This document shows, piece by piece, positions 1 through 8,083 of a DNA stretch of 28,811 bases; position 1 is the first letter of the stretch, and every line of letters starts with the position of its first letter. Source of the DNA: Bacteroidales bacterium UBA1769 (GTDB lineage Bacteria; Bacteroidota; Bacteroidia; Bacteroidales; UBA932); assembly GCA_002314725.1 (NCBI GenBank), contig DCGV01000119.1:1-28811 (forward strand). The letters are read 5' to 3'. The position numbers and the translations under genes are program-made. The notes under the pieces are model-generated. The model was not told the origin of the DNA. It made no database searches and was given only the letters and a program-made list of their open reading frames with translations.

Positions 1-5
1 CTTAC

Positions 6-17
6 GGCCTAAAGGCC
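6..17. other. Short palindrome downstream of recG
   Basis: A 5-bp perfect inverted repeat (GGCCT, AA spacer, AGGCC) lies just beyond the recG stop. It could be the tip of a terminator cut by the window edge, but a 2-nt loop and lack of a T-run make this weak. Nothing else is visible in bases 1-35. Confidence 0.2.
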
Positions 18-35
18 TCTATATAGGGTAACTTT

Positions 36-2138
36 TCATGATATATTTGAATAGTCTTTAATTTCAAATTTCAATTCTTTCAATTGGCTAACCAATAAAG
101 AGTTCCTTGAATCCCCCAATGTTGGATCAATATCCAAGACGGCCTGGGCTATCCGTCTGGCATCCTCTAGGATTGCATTATCACGTCCCAAATTTGCAAT
201 ATGAAGGTCAATGGCCAACCCACTTTGACGCGTCCCTTCAAAATCGCCTGGACCACGCATCTTCAAGTCGGCCTCTGCGAGTTCAAATCCATCGTTGGTC
301 TGACACATCATATCGATCCTTTTCTTGGAATCTTCACTCAATTTATAACCCGTCATCAAGATGCAATATGATTTTTCCGCGCCACGGCCAACCCTACCCC
401 TTAATTGATGCAGTTGTGAAAGACCGAATCTTTCTGCACTTTCAATAACCATCACGGATGCATTAGGGACATCAACTCCGACTTCGATAACCGATGTTGC
501 AACAAGAATATTCGCTCTGCCTTTTACAAAAGAGTCCATACTGATTGCCTTATCATCTGGTTTTTGCTTCCCATGGACTACAGATGTTACATATTTATCA
601 GGAGGGAATGCTTCACAAATGGCATCAAACCCTTCCTCCAAATTTTGATAGTCCATTTTCTCCGACTCCTTTATCAGAGGATACACGATAAAAACTTGAC
701 GACCGGATGCAATCTCTTTCCTCATGAAATTATACAAACTTCCACGTTTGGATTCCGTCCAATGGACAGTCTGAATCGGTTTCCGCCCAGGAGGCAATTC
801 ATCTATTACAGATACGTCCAGATCCCCATACAGTGTCATAGCCAGAGTCCTTGGAATAGGAGTGGCTGTCATTACCAATATATGTGGAGGCACTGTAGCT
901 TTAGACCATAGTTTAGCTCTTTGATCCACTCCGAAACGATGCTGTTCATCAATAACGGCAAGACCCAAGTTTCTGAATTTAACATTATCCTCGATAAGAG
1001 CGTGAGTACCAAAAATGATATTAATAGATCCATTTTCAAGCCCCTCATGAATACGCCGACGTTCAGCCGTTTTAGTTGAACCTGTCAGTAATGCTACCTC
1101 TACCCCACTATCCTGAATAAATTTAAATACGCCGTTATAATGCTGGATAGCAAGGACTTCTGTAGGCGCCATGATACATGCTTGATAACCATTGTCAATA
1201 GCCATCATAGCAGAGAGAATCGCCACAAGGGTCTTTCCGCTACCGACATCGCCTTGTAGCAGACGGTTCATTTGAACTCCGGAAACCACATCACTTCTTA
1301 TCTCCTTTAAAACACGTTTCTGTGCTCCAGTCAGAGGGAAAGGAAGATTATTGTAAGTAGTATTGAAAGCATTGCCCAACTTATTGAATTTCACACCAGT
1401 GGAAGCACGCATTCTAGTATGTTTCTGTTTGAGAAGAGATAATTGAAGATAAAAAAGTTCTTCAAATTTCAACCTCTCCTGAGCTTTTTCAAGCGCTCTG
1501 GTATCTGTCGGAAAGTGTATATTCTGAAGCGCAAATTGCAATGAGCACAATTTCCTATTCTCAATGATATATTGTGGCAAAGTCTCGCTAATATACGGAA
1601 GAGTTTGTTCCAATAACAACGCCTCAAGTTTGGCAATTGATTTATTGGTTAATCCAGAACTCTTTATTGCATCGCTGCTTGGATAGATACCGACCATGGT
1701 CCCAGCCAATGATTTCGATTGTTCGGAAGTGAGTTCCATCTCCGGATGAACCATGTTATAGGTTTGATTGAATGATGATGGCTTTCCGAAAACAATATAT
1801 TCTGCATTTACTTTCAGCTTCTCCTGTATCCATTTCAAACCCTTGAAAAAGACAAGTTCAATAGCCGCCGTTCCATCTGACAGAACAGCCACCAGCCTTT
1901 TTGACTTTCCTTCACCGACCAGTGACACTTTTGTAATTTGTCCACGTATTTGAATGTAAGCGTGAGTACTGTCTATCTCTCTGATACTGTAGAATTTCGA
2001 CCTATCAACATATCTGAATGGAAAAAAGTACAAAAGGTCTTTGTATCTCATTATCCCAAACTCCTTTTCCAAAAGAGTTGCTCTTGACGGACCAACCCCC
2101 TTCAGAAACTTTATTTCAGTATCAAATACAGTAGACAT
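36..2138 (-). CDS. recG: ATP-dependent DNA helicase RecG
   Basis: Superfamily 2 helicase that remodels stalled replication forks and branch-migrates Holliday junctions. The 700-residue protein is the usual RecG length. An N-terminal wedge/OB region (about 60-160) is followed by the helicase core: Walker A GDVGSGKT at 296-303, the RecG-type box DEQHRFG starting at 397, the TATPIPRTLA motif, and a C-terminal helicase domain with QLRGRVGR. The ATG at 2136-2138 fits the family start; residues 10-30 (KFLKGVGPSRATLLEKEFGI) match the conserved RecG opening. It is transcribed away from pdxA across a 127-bp divergent gap. No damage or odd codon use is seen. The assignment is firm. Confidence 0.97.
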   Translation of the reverse strand: MSTVFDTEIKFLKGVGPSRATLLEKEFGIMRYKDLLYFFPFRYVDRSKFYSIREIDSTHAYIQIRGQITKVSLVGEGKSKRLVAVLSDGTAAIELVFFKGLKWIQEKLKVNAEYIVFGKPSSFNQTYNMVHPEMELTSEQSKSLAGTMVGIYPSSDAIKSSGLTNKSIAKLEALLLEQTLPYISETLPQYIIENRKLCSLQFALQNIHFPTDTRALEKAQERLKFEELFYLQLSLLKQKHTRMRASTGVKFNKLGNAFNTTYNNLPFPLTGAQKRVLKEIRSDVVSGVQMNRLLQGDVGSGKTLVAILSAMMAIDNGYQACIMAPTEVLAIQHYNGVFKFIQDSGVEVALLTGSTKTAERRRIHEGLENGSINIIFGTHALIEDNVKFRNLGLAVIDEQHRFGVDQRAKLWSKATVPPHILVMTATPIPRTLAMTLYGDLDVSVIDELPPGRKPIQTVHWTESKRGSLYNFMRKEIASGRQVFIVYPLIKESEKMDYQNLEEGFDAICEAFPPDKYVTSVVHGKQKPDDKAISMDSFVKGRANILVATSVIEVGVDVPNASVMVIESAERFGLSQLHQLRGRVGRGAEKSYCILMTGYKLSEDSKKRIDMMCQTNDGFELAEADLKMRGPGDFEGTRQSGLAIDLHIANLGRDNAILEDARRIAQAVLDIDPTLGDSRNSLLVSQLKELKFEIKDYSNIS

Positions 2139-2156
2139 AATCGCAGAAAAATCTTA

Positions 2157-2164
2157 CGAAATTA
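2157..2164 (-). promoter_or_regulatory. Possible -7 box for recG
   Basis: On the minus strand this reads TAATTTCG, one base from the Bacteroidetes -7 consensus TAnnTTTG, placed 18 nt before the recG ATG, giving a very short leader. No convincing -33 TTTG is visible. Tentative. Confidence 0.25.
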
Positions 2165-2237
2165 GCAAGATTTAACAAACTTTCCAACTATAGAAACAAC
2201 TCCATTCCATACGTTTTATACTATCAACTAATTTTCG

Positions 2238-2245
2238 TATATTGC
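2238..2245 (+). promoter_or_regulatory. Possible -7 box for pdxA
   Basis: TATATTGC lies 20 nt upstream of the pdxA ATG and resembles TAnnTTTG with one T missing. TTTT about 18-20 nt upstream could act as a weak -33 element. The rest of the 2139-2265 divergent gap is AT-rich with no other recognisable element. Confidence 0.3.
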
Positions 2246-2265
2246 GCGTTTAAAATATATATTCA

Positions 2266-3345
2266 ATGGCACAGAAAATTATTGTAGGTATTACTCAAGG
2301 TGACAGCAATGGTATTGGTTATGAGGTAATTATCAAGGCTCTTCTTGATGCTCGAATCATGGATAATTGCACACCTATCATATATGGTTCTTCACGCATA
2401 TTCGGTCTTTATAAGAAACAGATCCAGGAGACCGAACAGCTAGCAACTAATATCATCAACAATCCATCAGAAGCACATCCAAAACGAGTCAATATCATTA
2501 ACGTAGTTCCTGACTCACTGGCTGTTGAACCTGGTCAGCCAACAAAAGATGCTGCCAGTGCAGCAGTTATGTCTCTTCAAGCTGCAGTTAATGACTTGAA
2601 GGATGGGAAGATCGATGCCCTTGTGACAGCACCATTCAACAAACACACAATTGCTGAAACCGGTTTCAAATTTCCAGGGCATACAGAGTATCTTATTAAT
2701 GAATGTGGAGCGAAGGATGGCCTGATGTTCTTGTGTTCAGACCATTTGAGAATTGGCGTAGTAACTAATCACCTTCCTATCGCTAAAGTCAGCGCAGCTA
2801 TTAATCAGGATGTCATACTGAGTAAATTGCGTTTGATGAACAAATCATTGATGCGAGATTTTCTTATTGTCAAACCAAAAATTGCAGTGCTTGGATTAAA
2901 TCCTCACTGTGGTGATGGCGGTAGCCTTGGAAATGAAGAGATTGAAACGATTGCACCTGCTGTTGAAGCGGCTAACAAAGAGAATATTCTTGCATTCGGA
3001 CCATATTCTCCTGATGGATTCTTCGGGACAAATATGCAGACAAAATTTGATGCAGTACTTGCTATGTATCACGACCAGGGTCTAATCCCATTCAAGGCAA
3101 TGGCATTCGACAGTGGCGTAAACTTTACAGCCGGACTTGACGTTGTAAGAACTTCTCCTGACCACGGGACAGCATATGCTATTGCTGGTCAAGATATAGC
3201 GAATCATGCACCTATGTTGAATTCTATCTACAAGGCTTTTGACATTTGCAACAATCGTCATCAATACGATGAAATGACCAAGAATCCTCTGGAGAGCAAA
3301 CATTTCGAAGGGCCTAAGTACGAGCGTACAATCTTACCGGAATAG
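2266..3345 (+). CDS. pdxA: 4-hydroxythreonine-4-phosphate dehydrogenase PdxA
   Basis: NAD-dependent, metal-requiring oxidation of 4-phosphohydroxy-L-threonine in de novo pyridoxal phosphate synthesis. The 359 residues match the family. Visible signatures are the opening GITQGDSNGIGYE, VTAPFNKH (120-127), FPGHTEYL (136-143), NPHCGDGG (212-219) and MYHDQGLIPFK (267-277). The metal-binding histidines of the family correspond to H169, H214 and H269, and the substrate-binding H139 is also present. ATG start at 2266. It is the first gene of a short plus-strand unit; rnhA starts 6 nt after its stop. No pdxJ or other B6 gene is in the window. Confidence 0.96.
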   Translation: MAQKIIVGITQGDSNGIGYEVIIKALLDARIMDNCTPIIYGSSRIFGLYKKQIQETEQLATNIINNPSEAHPKRVNIINVVPDSLAVEPGQPTKDAASAAVMSLQAAVNDLKDGKIDALVTAPFNKHTIAETGFKFPGHTEYLINECGAKDGLMFLCSDHLRIGVVTNHLPIAKVSAAINQDVILSKLRLMNKSLMRDFLIVKPKIAVLGLNPHCGDGGSLGNEEIETIAPAVEAANKENILAFGPYSPDGFFGTNMQTKFDAVLAMYHDQGLIPFKAMAFDSGVNFTAGLDVVRTSPDHGTAYAIAGQDIANHAPMLNSIYKAFDICNNRHQYDEMTKNPLESKHFEGPKYERTILPE

Positions 3346-3351
3346 TAGTAA

Positions 3352-3813
3352 ATGTCACAAAGACCTCCTATCACTATCTTTACTGACGGAGCATGCAGCG
3401 GCAACCCTGGACCAGGAGGATTCGGAGTTGTCATGGAGTGCGGTAATCTTCGCAAAGAGATCAGCGAAGGTTACGCATGTACCACCAATAACCGCATGGA
3501 ACTTTTGGCAGTTATTACTGGATTGGAGGCTATCAAGTGGAAGAATGCCGATGTCACAGTTTGGAGTGACTCATCCTATGTTGTAAACGCCGTCGAAAAA
3601 GGATGGGTATTTGACTGGGAGAAGAAAAATTTTGCAAAGAAAGCCAATCCTGACCTATGGATTCGTTTTCTTCATATCTATCGTCAACATCACGTACGTT
3701 TCCAATGGATAAAGGGCCACGCAGGGCACCCAGGCAATGAACGTTGCGACGCCCTCGCTGTCGCTGCCTACCACCAGCCATCTCTCAAAGAAGATACGGG
3801 GTTTGAGAGTTAA
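3352..3813 (+). CDS. rnhA: Ribonuclease HI
   Basis: Cleaves RNA in RNA-DNA hybrids (R-loops, Okazaki primers). The 153-residue protein is standard RNase HI length. The four catalytic acidic residues are all present: D12 in FTDGACSGNPG, E50 in NNRMEL, D73 in WSDSSYVV and D133 in ERCDALA; H123 in KGHAGHPGNE is the usual active-site histidine. The basic loop used for hybrid binding is recognisable around GWVFDWEKKNF (84-94). It follows pdxA after 6 nt and is probably co-transcribed. Its TAA stop lies inside the sequence AGTTAAGAGT (3808-3817), the same heptamer found as a tandem array near rimO/fabG. Confidence 0.96.
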   Translation: MSQRPPITIFTDGACSGNPGPGGFGVVMECGNLRKEISEGYACTTNNRMELLAVITGLEAIKWKNADVTVWSDSSYVVNAVEKGWVFDWEKKNFAKKANPDLWIRFLHIYRQHHVRFQWIKGHAGHPGNERCDALAVAAYHQPSLKEDTGFES

Positions 3814-3824
3814 GAGTAATTCCA

Positions 3825-3889
3825 TTAAAATATTATTTCTTCGAGACGCATTTACGAAGGGAGAGCGTCTCTCATAAATAATATTTTAA
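3825..3889. repeat. Large inverted repeat with GAGACGC core (1)
   Basis: Outer arms of 14 bp pair perfectly (3825-3838 with 3876-3889, AT-only). A 4-nt internal mismatch follows, then an inner 7-bp perfect stem, GAGACGC (3843-3849) with GCGTCTC (3865-3871), around a 15-nt loop. It sits between the convergent rnhA and the tricorn-protease gene, so it may terminate transcription, but it lacks the compact GC stem plus T-run of a textbook terminator. Confidence 0.75.
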
Positions 3890-3914
3890 ATGAAAGAGTT
3901 AATAGTTGAGAGAA

Positions 3915-3975
3915 ACAACAAATACCCTTTTGAGACGCTTAACCTATCCCTGCGTCGAAAAAGGGTATTTGTTGT
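3915..3975. terminator. Large inverted repeat with GAGACGC core (2), likely bidirectional terminator
   Basis: 24-nt arms (3915-3938 and 3952-3975) pair at 22 of 24 positions around a 13-nt loop: a 17-bp outer stem, a 2-nt mismatch, then GACGC/GCGTC. The stem carries CCCTTTT on one side and AAAAAGGG on the other, so either transcript would form a stem with U-rich flank. It is the last element before the tricorn-protease stop at 4013, and is probably a shared terminator for convergent genes. Confidence 0.6.
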
Positions 3976-4012
3976 GTATAAAAGAGTGTTAATTGTTATA
4001 AATCAAAAAAGC

Positions 4013-7000
4013 TTATTTGCTCTTATCAGGTGCTGAAGGAACTCCTGGAAGAGGTTTATACTCTTTAAGTTGGGCCATTATCTCTTGGATTGCCCTATCC
4101 AATTGGGCATCTTTGCCATTATAGTCATCGAATGGATTGATATCAACTTCAATGTCTGGATCAACGCCATGACCTTCAATAATCCATTCACCATCAGTTG
4201 AGTATGATGTAAAGAACGGAGTTCTCAGGTCTTGTCCATCAAGATACTCTTTTGATCCGGAAATACCTACAATGCCGCCCCATGAGCGTTTTCCGATAAG
4301 TTTTCCAAGCCCAAGTTTGCGGAATCCATATGGGAACAAGTCTCCATCTGAAGATGAATATTTATCTATCAAGCAAACCTTTGGGCCATAATGTGCCTCA
4401 TTTGGAACAGGTTCGCCTGCGCCATTGCGGTACATATTCATTCGATAAACTTCGCGTGAAAGACGTTCAAGAATAATTGGAGACACATTTCCACCACCAT
4501 TCATACGATCATCAATGATCAAAGCCTTTTTATTCAATTGGCTGTAGAACATCTTTGTGAACATATCAAGACCTTCAGTGCTCATATCTGGAATATGAAT
4601 ATACCCAATCTCACCATTTGAAGCCTTGTCAACTTTAGCCATATTGCCTTGAACCCATTCGTAGTAGTAAAGATTCACTTCACTGTCAACAGGTTTCACA
4701 AAAACAGTGTGAGCATCTTTGCCTGAAGGATTCGAAGCAACTTTCAATGATACTGTCATGCCGACTTTACCGACCAATGCCTGATAAATATCACTTAATG
4801 AAGAGGCTGCAATGCCATCAACTTCAAGGATATAATCTCCAACCTTTACATCTACTCCAGCGTCATCCAAAGGACTGCGAAGTGATGCATCCCAAGATGC
4901 GCCTTTGAAGATGTGTTCGACTTTGAATGCACCGGATTTATCCTTGCTGAACTTACCGCCAAGAAGACCGGTTTTGACCTTCTCTACGCGTGGTGCCTCA
5001 CCTGATGTGATATATGCGTGGCCAATATTAAGCTCACCGATCATCTCTCCAATAAGGTATGTCAAATCATCTCTATGGTTAACATATGGTACAAGGTCAC
5101 CATATTTCTTGTGAATATAGTTCCAATCAACTCCATGCATATTTTCAACATAGAAATGGTCTCTGGTAACTCTCCAGCTCTCATCAAATATCTGTTTCCA
5201 TTCAGCTTTATGGTCAATTGTAAAATACCCATCCATAGGGATTGGAGTATCCAATCGAGGGTTTGAAGTATTTACAACATAATATTTACCATCCTTGGAT
5301 GCAATTGCCTTCTTACCGTCAGCGGTGATTGCGCCAATGCTACCTTTAAAGACTTCATCGCTCTTGCCGCTTGTAAGGTCCAAAGATTTAACGGATCCTG
5401 AATTGCTATAGAATAACTTACCGTCAGCAGCCATCATAAGTCTATATCGACCAGCAGGTAAATTCAAAGCCGTATATCGTGTTTGAAGATCTTTTACATC
5501 AACATCTGTTGAACCGGCACTAGGTGCAGGTGTTTCACCGTCTGATTTGATTGCAGTTGGATATGGAGTCTCCTTTGACAATGGAAGAACGAATACATAA
5601 TCGCTTACACTGTAGTTATAATTCCATTCTACAGCATTTGATTGAGCACGATAATCACGTGATGATGTGAAGAATAGATATTTACCGTCAAGACTGAAGA
5701 TCGGATTTGACGAATTGAACCAATAGTCAGTTACAGGATATGATTTTCCTTTTTCAATATCGTAGAGGTAAACAATTGAGGTTTCGCTCTCATCCGAAGC
5801 AACATAAGTTGCCCATTTCCCATCAGGTGAAACACTGAAATTTCTGAACCCGTTAAATTCATTTGAAAGGATTCTCTTAAGTGCTTTTGTCTCAATATTC
5901 AAAGAATACACATCGCGTTTCTCTGTTCTGAAATAGATTGTACTGTTGCCACCCCATACAAGATCAACAGGATAGCCGTCTTTGAAATCTGTCATCTTAA
6001 CAGGATTTCTCATATCCGATGTAGATGCTACATATACCTGATATTCTCCATCCTTATCAGAGAAGAATGCGAAGTGCTTTCCATCCGGAGAGTATTCAAT
6101 TTCACGCTCGTGAGCGCCAGGAGTGTTTGAAACATTATAAATCACACCCTCTTTTGCAGGAAGACTGAAGATTTCGCCTCGAGCTTCTATAAGAAGACGT
6201 TCACCGTCAGGTTGAAGTGAATATGATGAGAACCTATCCAATTTAACAGTTTCTGGTCTGCTGTAAACGCCGTCTGTATTTAGATAGATGGTCACCTTTT
6301 CACAATTACGTGTCTTAACGTCAAATTTGTAAATATAACCACCATTCTCAAACACTACATAATCCTTCGAGCAAGAAGGGAATTTACAGTCATATTCTGT
6401 GAAATCAGTAAGCTTATCAGTCTGTTTTGTCTTTGTATTATAGACAAAAAGATTCATTGTACGGTCACGATCTGAAAGATAGAAGATCTCATCCCCCACC
6501 CACATTGGGAAGATATCCTGAGCGTCATTGTCAGTAATCTTTTCAAGAGAGTTAGTACCTACCTTATTGATCCAAATATCATCAGCCTGACCGCCACGAT
6601 AATATTTCCATGTTCTGAATTCACGGAACATTCTATTGAATGCAAATTGTTTTCCGTCTGGTGAATATGAACAGAAACCGCCTTCAGATGTAGGGATATC
6701 TGTAGGAACGCCACCATTTACAGATACACGTTTCAGTTGACCTCTAAGGCCTGAGAATGTATACCATTTGCTTCTGAATACAATCTCTTTCCCGTCTGGA
6801 GTCCAAGTCATGACAATATTGTCAGGACCCATTCTTTCACCGATATTGTCTCTGTCAATAGTTGCTGAGTATGTGATTCTCTTTGGAGAACCACCATCGA
6901 TTGGAATTGTATAAACCTCTGTATTACCGTCATACTGACCTGTGAAGGCAACTGTTTTGCCATCTGGAGAGATCTTGGGAAATACTTCAAAACCTACATG

Positions 7001-7177
7001 CGAAGTGAGTTTTACAGCCGTTCCACCATTCGCATCGACACTATAAAGGTCATTTGCGTATGTAAAGACAATTTTGCCGCCGCCAATGGTTGGGAAACGT
7101 AGAATTCGTGCCTGCTCATTTGCAGCGAATGCAAAAAACGGTATAATGGCAAGAAGTAATACAATAATTCGTTTCAT
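4013..7177 (-). CDS. Exported tricorn-type S41 protease homolog
   Basis: Serine protease of the tricorn family, predicted to be exported and to degrade peptides in the periplasm. Residues 1-18 (MKRIIVLLLAIIPFFAFA) form a signal peptide. Repeated blades of the SPDGK...F type (about 30-540) make the WD40-like propeller. A tricorn C1 domain, a PDZ domain (about 725-830) and the S41 core follow. By spacing to archaeal tricorn, H720 (in NIGHAYI), S943-D944 (in SSSDGD) and E1001 (in WIIEGHG) are the catalytic residues: S943 to E1001 is 58, the same as tricorn S965 to E1023. The residue before the histidine is Gly719, where tricorn has Ser745. It starts 1 nt after the yicC stop and is the last gene of the long minus-strand run. 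Confidence 0.9.
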   Translation of the reverse strand: MKRIIVLLLAIIPFFAFAANEQARILRFPTIGGGKIVFTYANDLYSVDANGGTAVKLTSHVGFEVFPKISPDGKTVAFTGQYDGNTEVYTIPIDGGSPKRITYSATIDRDNIGERMGPDNIVMTWTPDGKEIVFRSKWYTFSGLRGQLKRVSVNGGVPTDIPTSEGGFCSYSPDGKQFAFNRMFREFRTWKYYRGGQADDIWINKVGTNSLEKITDNDAQDIFPMWVGDEIFYLSDRDRTMNLFVYNTKTKQTDKLTDFTEYDCKFPSCSKDYVVFENGGYIYKFDVKTRNCEKVTIYLNTDGVYSRPETVKLDRFSSYSLQPDGERLLIEARGEIFSLPAKEGVIYNVSNTPGAHEREIEYSPDGKHFAFFSDKDGEYQVYVASTSDMRNPVKMTDFKDGYPVDLVWGGNSTIYFRTEKRDVYSLNIETKALKRILSNEFNGFRNFSVSPDGKWATYVASDESETSIVYLYDIEKGKSYPVTDYWFNSSNPIFSLDGKYLFFTSSRDYRAQSNAVEWNYNYSVSDYVFVLPLSKETPYPTAIKSDGETPAPSAGSTDVDVKDLQTRYTALNLPAGRYRLMMAADGKLFYSNSGSVKSLDLTSGKSDEVFKGSIGAITADGKKAIASKDGKYYVVNTSNPRLDTPIPMDGYFTIDHKAEWKQIFDESWRVTRDHFYVENMHGVDWNYIHKKYGDLVPYVNHRDDLTYLIGEMIGELNIGHAYITSGEAPRVEKVKTGLLGGKFSKDKSGAFKVEHIFKGASWDASLRSPLDDAGVDVKVGDYILEVDGIAASSLSDIYQALVGKVGMTVSLKVASNPSGKDAHTVFVKPVDSEVNLYYYEWVQGNMAKVDKASNGEIGYIHIPDMSTEGLDMFTKMFYSQLNKKALIIDDRMNGGGNVSPIILERLSREVYRMNMYRNGAGEPVPNEAHYGPKVCLIDKYSSSDGDLFPYGFRKLGLGKLIGKRSWGGIVGISGSKEYLDGQDLRTPFFTSYSTDGEWIIEGHGVDPDIEVDINPFDDYNGKDAQLDRAIQEIMAQLKEYKPLPGVPSAPDKSK

Positions 7178-7178
7178 A

Positions 7179-8081
7179 CTATAGAATATTAAGTGATTGT
7201 TCCTTTATCTTTTCTAGTTCATCTTTCATCTTGACAACCCATTTCTGTATTTCAGCATGGTTTGCCTTGCTTCCCATTGTGTTGATTTCACGGCCCATCT
7301 CCTGAGTTATGAATCCGATCTTTTTGCCTGGGTATTGTTCATTGTCAAGTGTTTCACGGAAATATTTGCAGTGTTGGCGAAGTCTTACCTTCTCCTCGTT
7401 GATATCCAATTTTTCAAGATAGTATATCATCTCCTGCTCAAGACGATTTACATCCGGAGTGAGTTTCAACTCCTCCATCCTGGCAAGAATGCGATCCTTG
7501 ACGCCATCTGTTCGCTCTTTTTCATACTTCTCAACCTCAAGAACATAGGATTCAATCAAGTCGACTTTTGCTAGAACATCTCTTCTCAATGAAACGCCTT
7601 CCTTTGTTCTGAATTCATCCAAAGCAGTTACTGCAGACTTTATGGCGTCATAGAGTTTGTTCCAATCATCTTCGGAAAGTTCCTGACGCTTACTATCTAT
7701 TACATCAGGCATCTTAACTATATTAGAAGCAAGAAGAACCGCTGCAGTATCATTTAGATTCTTGTCACCACAGCCCGTAGCTATCATTGTAGTAGACAAC
7801 ACGCTCTTCATTTGATTTAGATACTCATTAAAGAGCTCGATATTGATGCTTTTAGCATTAGCAGCCGGATTTTGTTCAAATGTAATATAAAGATCAATGG
7901 TACCACGTTGAAGCACACTGGCAATGTATTGCCTAACTTCCAGCTCTTTATCTCTTGGAATAAAGGAGCTTTTCAAAGAGATATCGGCGTTCTTTCCATT
8001 CAGGGACCTTATCTCAACTACCATCTTCCCTTGGTCAAGGGTAACTTCACCCTTGCCATAACCTGTCATCGATTTTGTCAT
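7179..8081 (-). CDS. yicC: YicC family protein (endoribonuclease)
   Basis: YicC/UPF0701 family; E. coli YicC has been described as an endoribonuclease linked to RNA turnover. The 300 residues are near the usual 287-295. The signature opening TKSMTGYGKGEV (2-13) and the closing block QEMGREINTMGSKANHAEIQ with a helical tail (DELEKIKEQSLNIL) are both intact, and conserved GKNADISLK is near residue 30. ATG at 8079-8081 lies 2 nt after the glnS stop, and its own stop is 1 nt before the tricorn-protease start, so the three genes are almost certainly one transcript. The family call is secure; the molecular role in this organism is inferred. Confidence 0.93.
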   Translation of the reverse strand: MTKSMTGYGKGEVTLDQGKMVVEIRSLNGKNADISLKSSFIPRDKELEVRQYIASVLQRGTIDLYITFEQNPAANAKSINIELFNEYLNQMKSVLSTTMIATGCGDKNLNDTAAVLLASNIVKMPDVIDSKRQELSEDDWNKLYDAIKSAVTALDEFRTKEGVSLRRDVLAKVDLIESYVLEVEKYEKERTDGVKDRILARMEELKLTPDVNRLEQEMIYYLEKLDINEEKVRLRQHCKYFRETLDNEQYPGKKIGFITQEMGREINTMGSKANHAEIQKWVVKMKDELEKIKEQSLNIL

Positions 8082-8083
8082 AT

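Noticed and set aside
3814..4012. CRISPR-like array in the convergent gap
   Set aside because: There are two inverted repeats with different outer arms, not regularly spaced direct repeats, and no cas gene is near.
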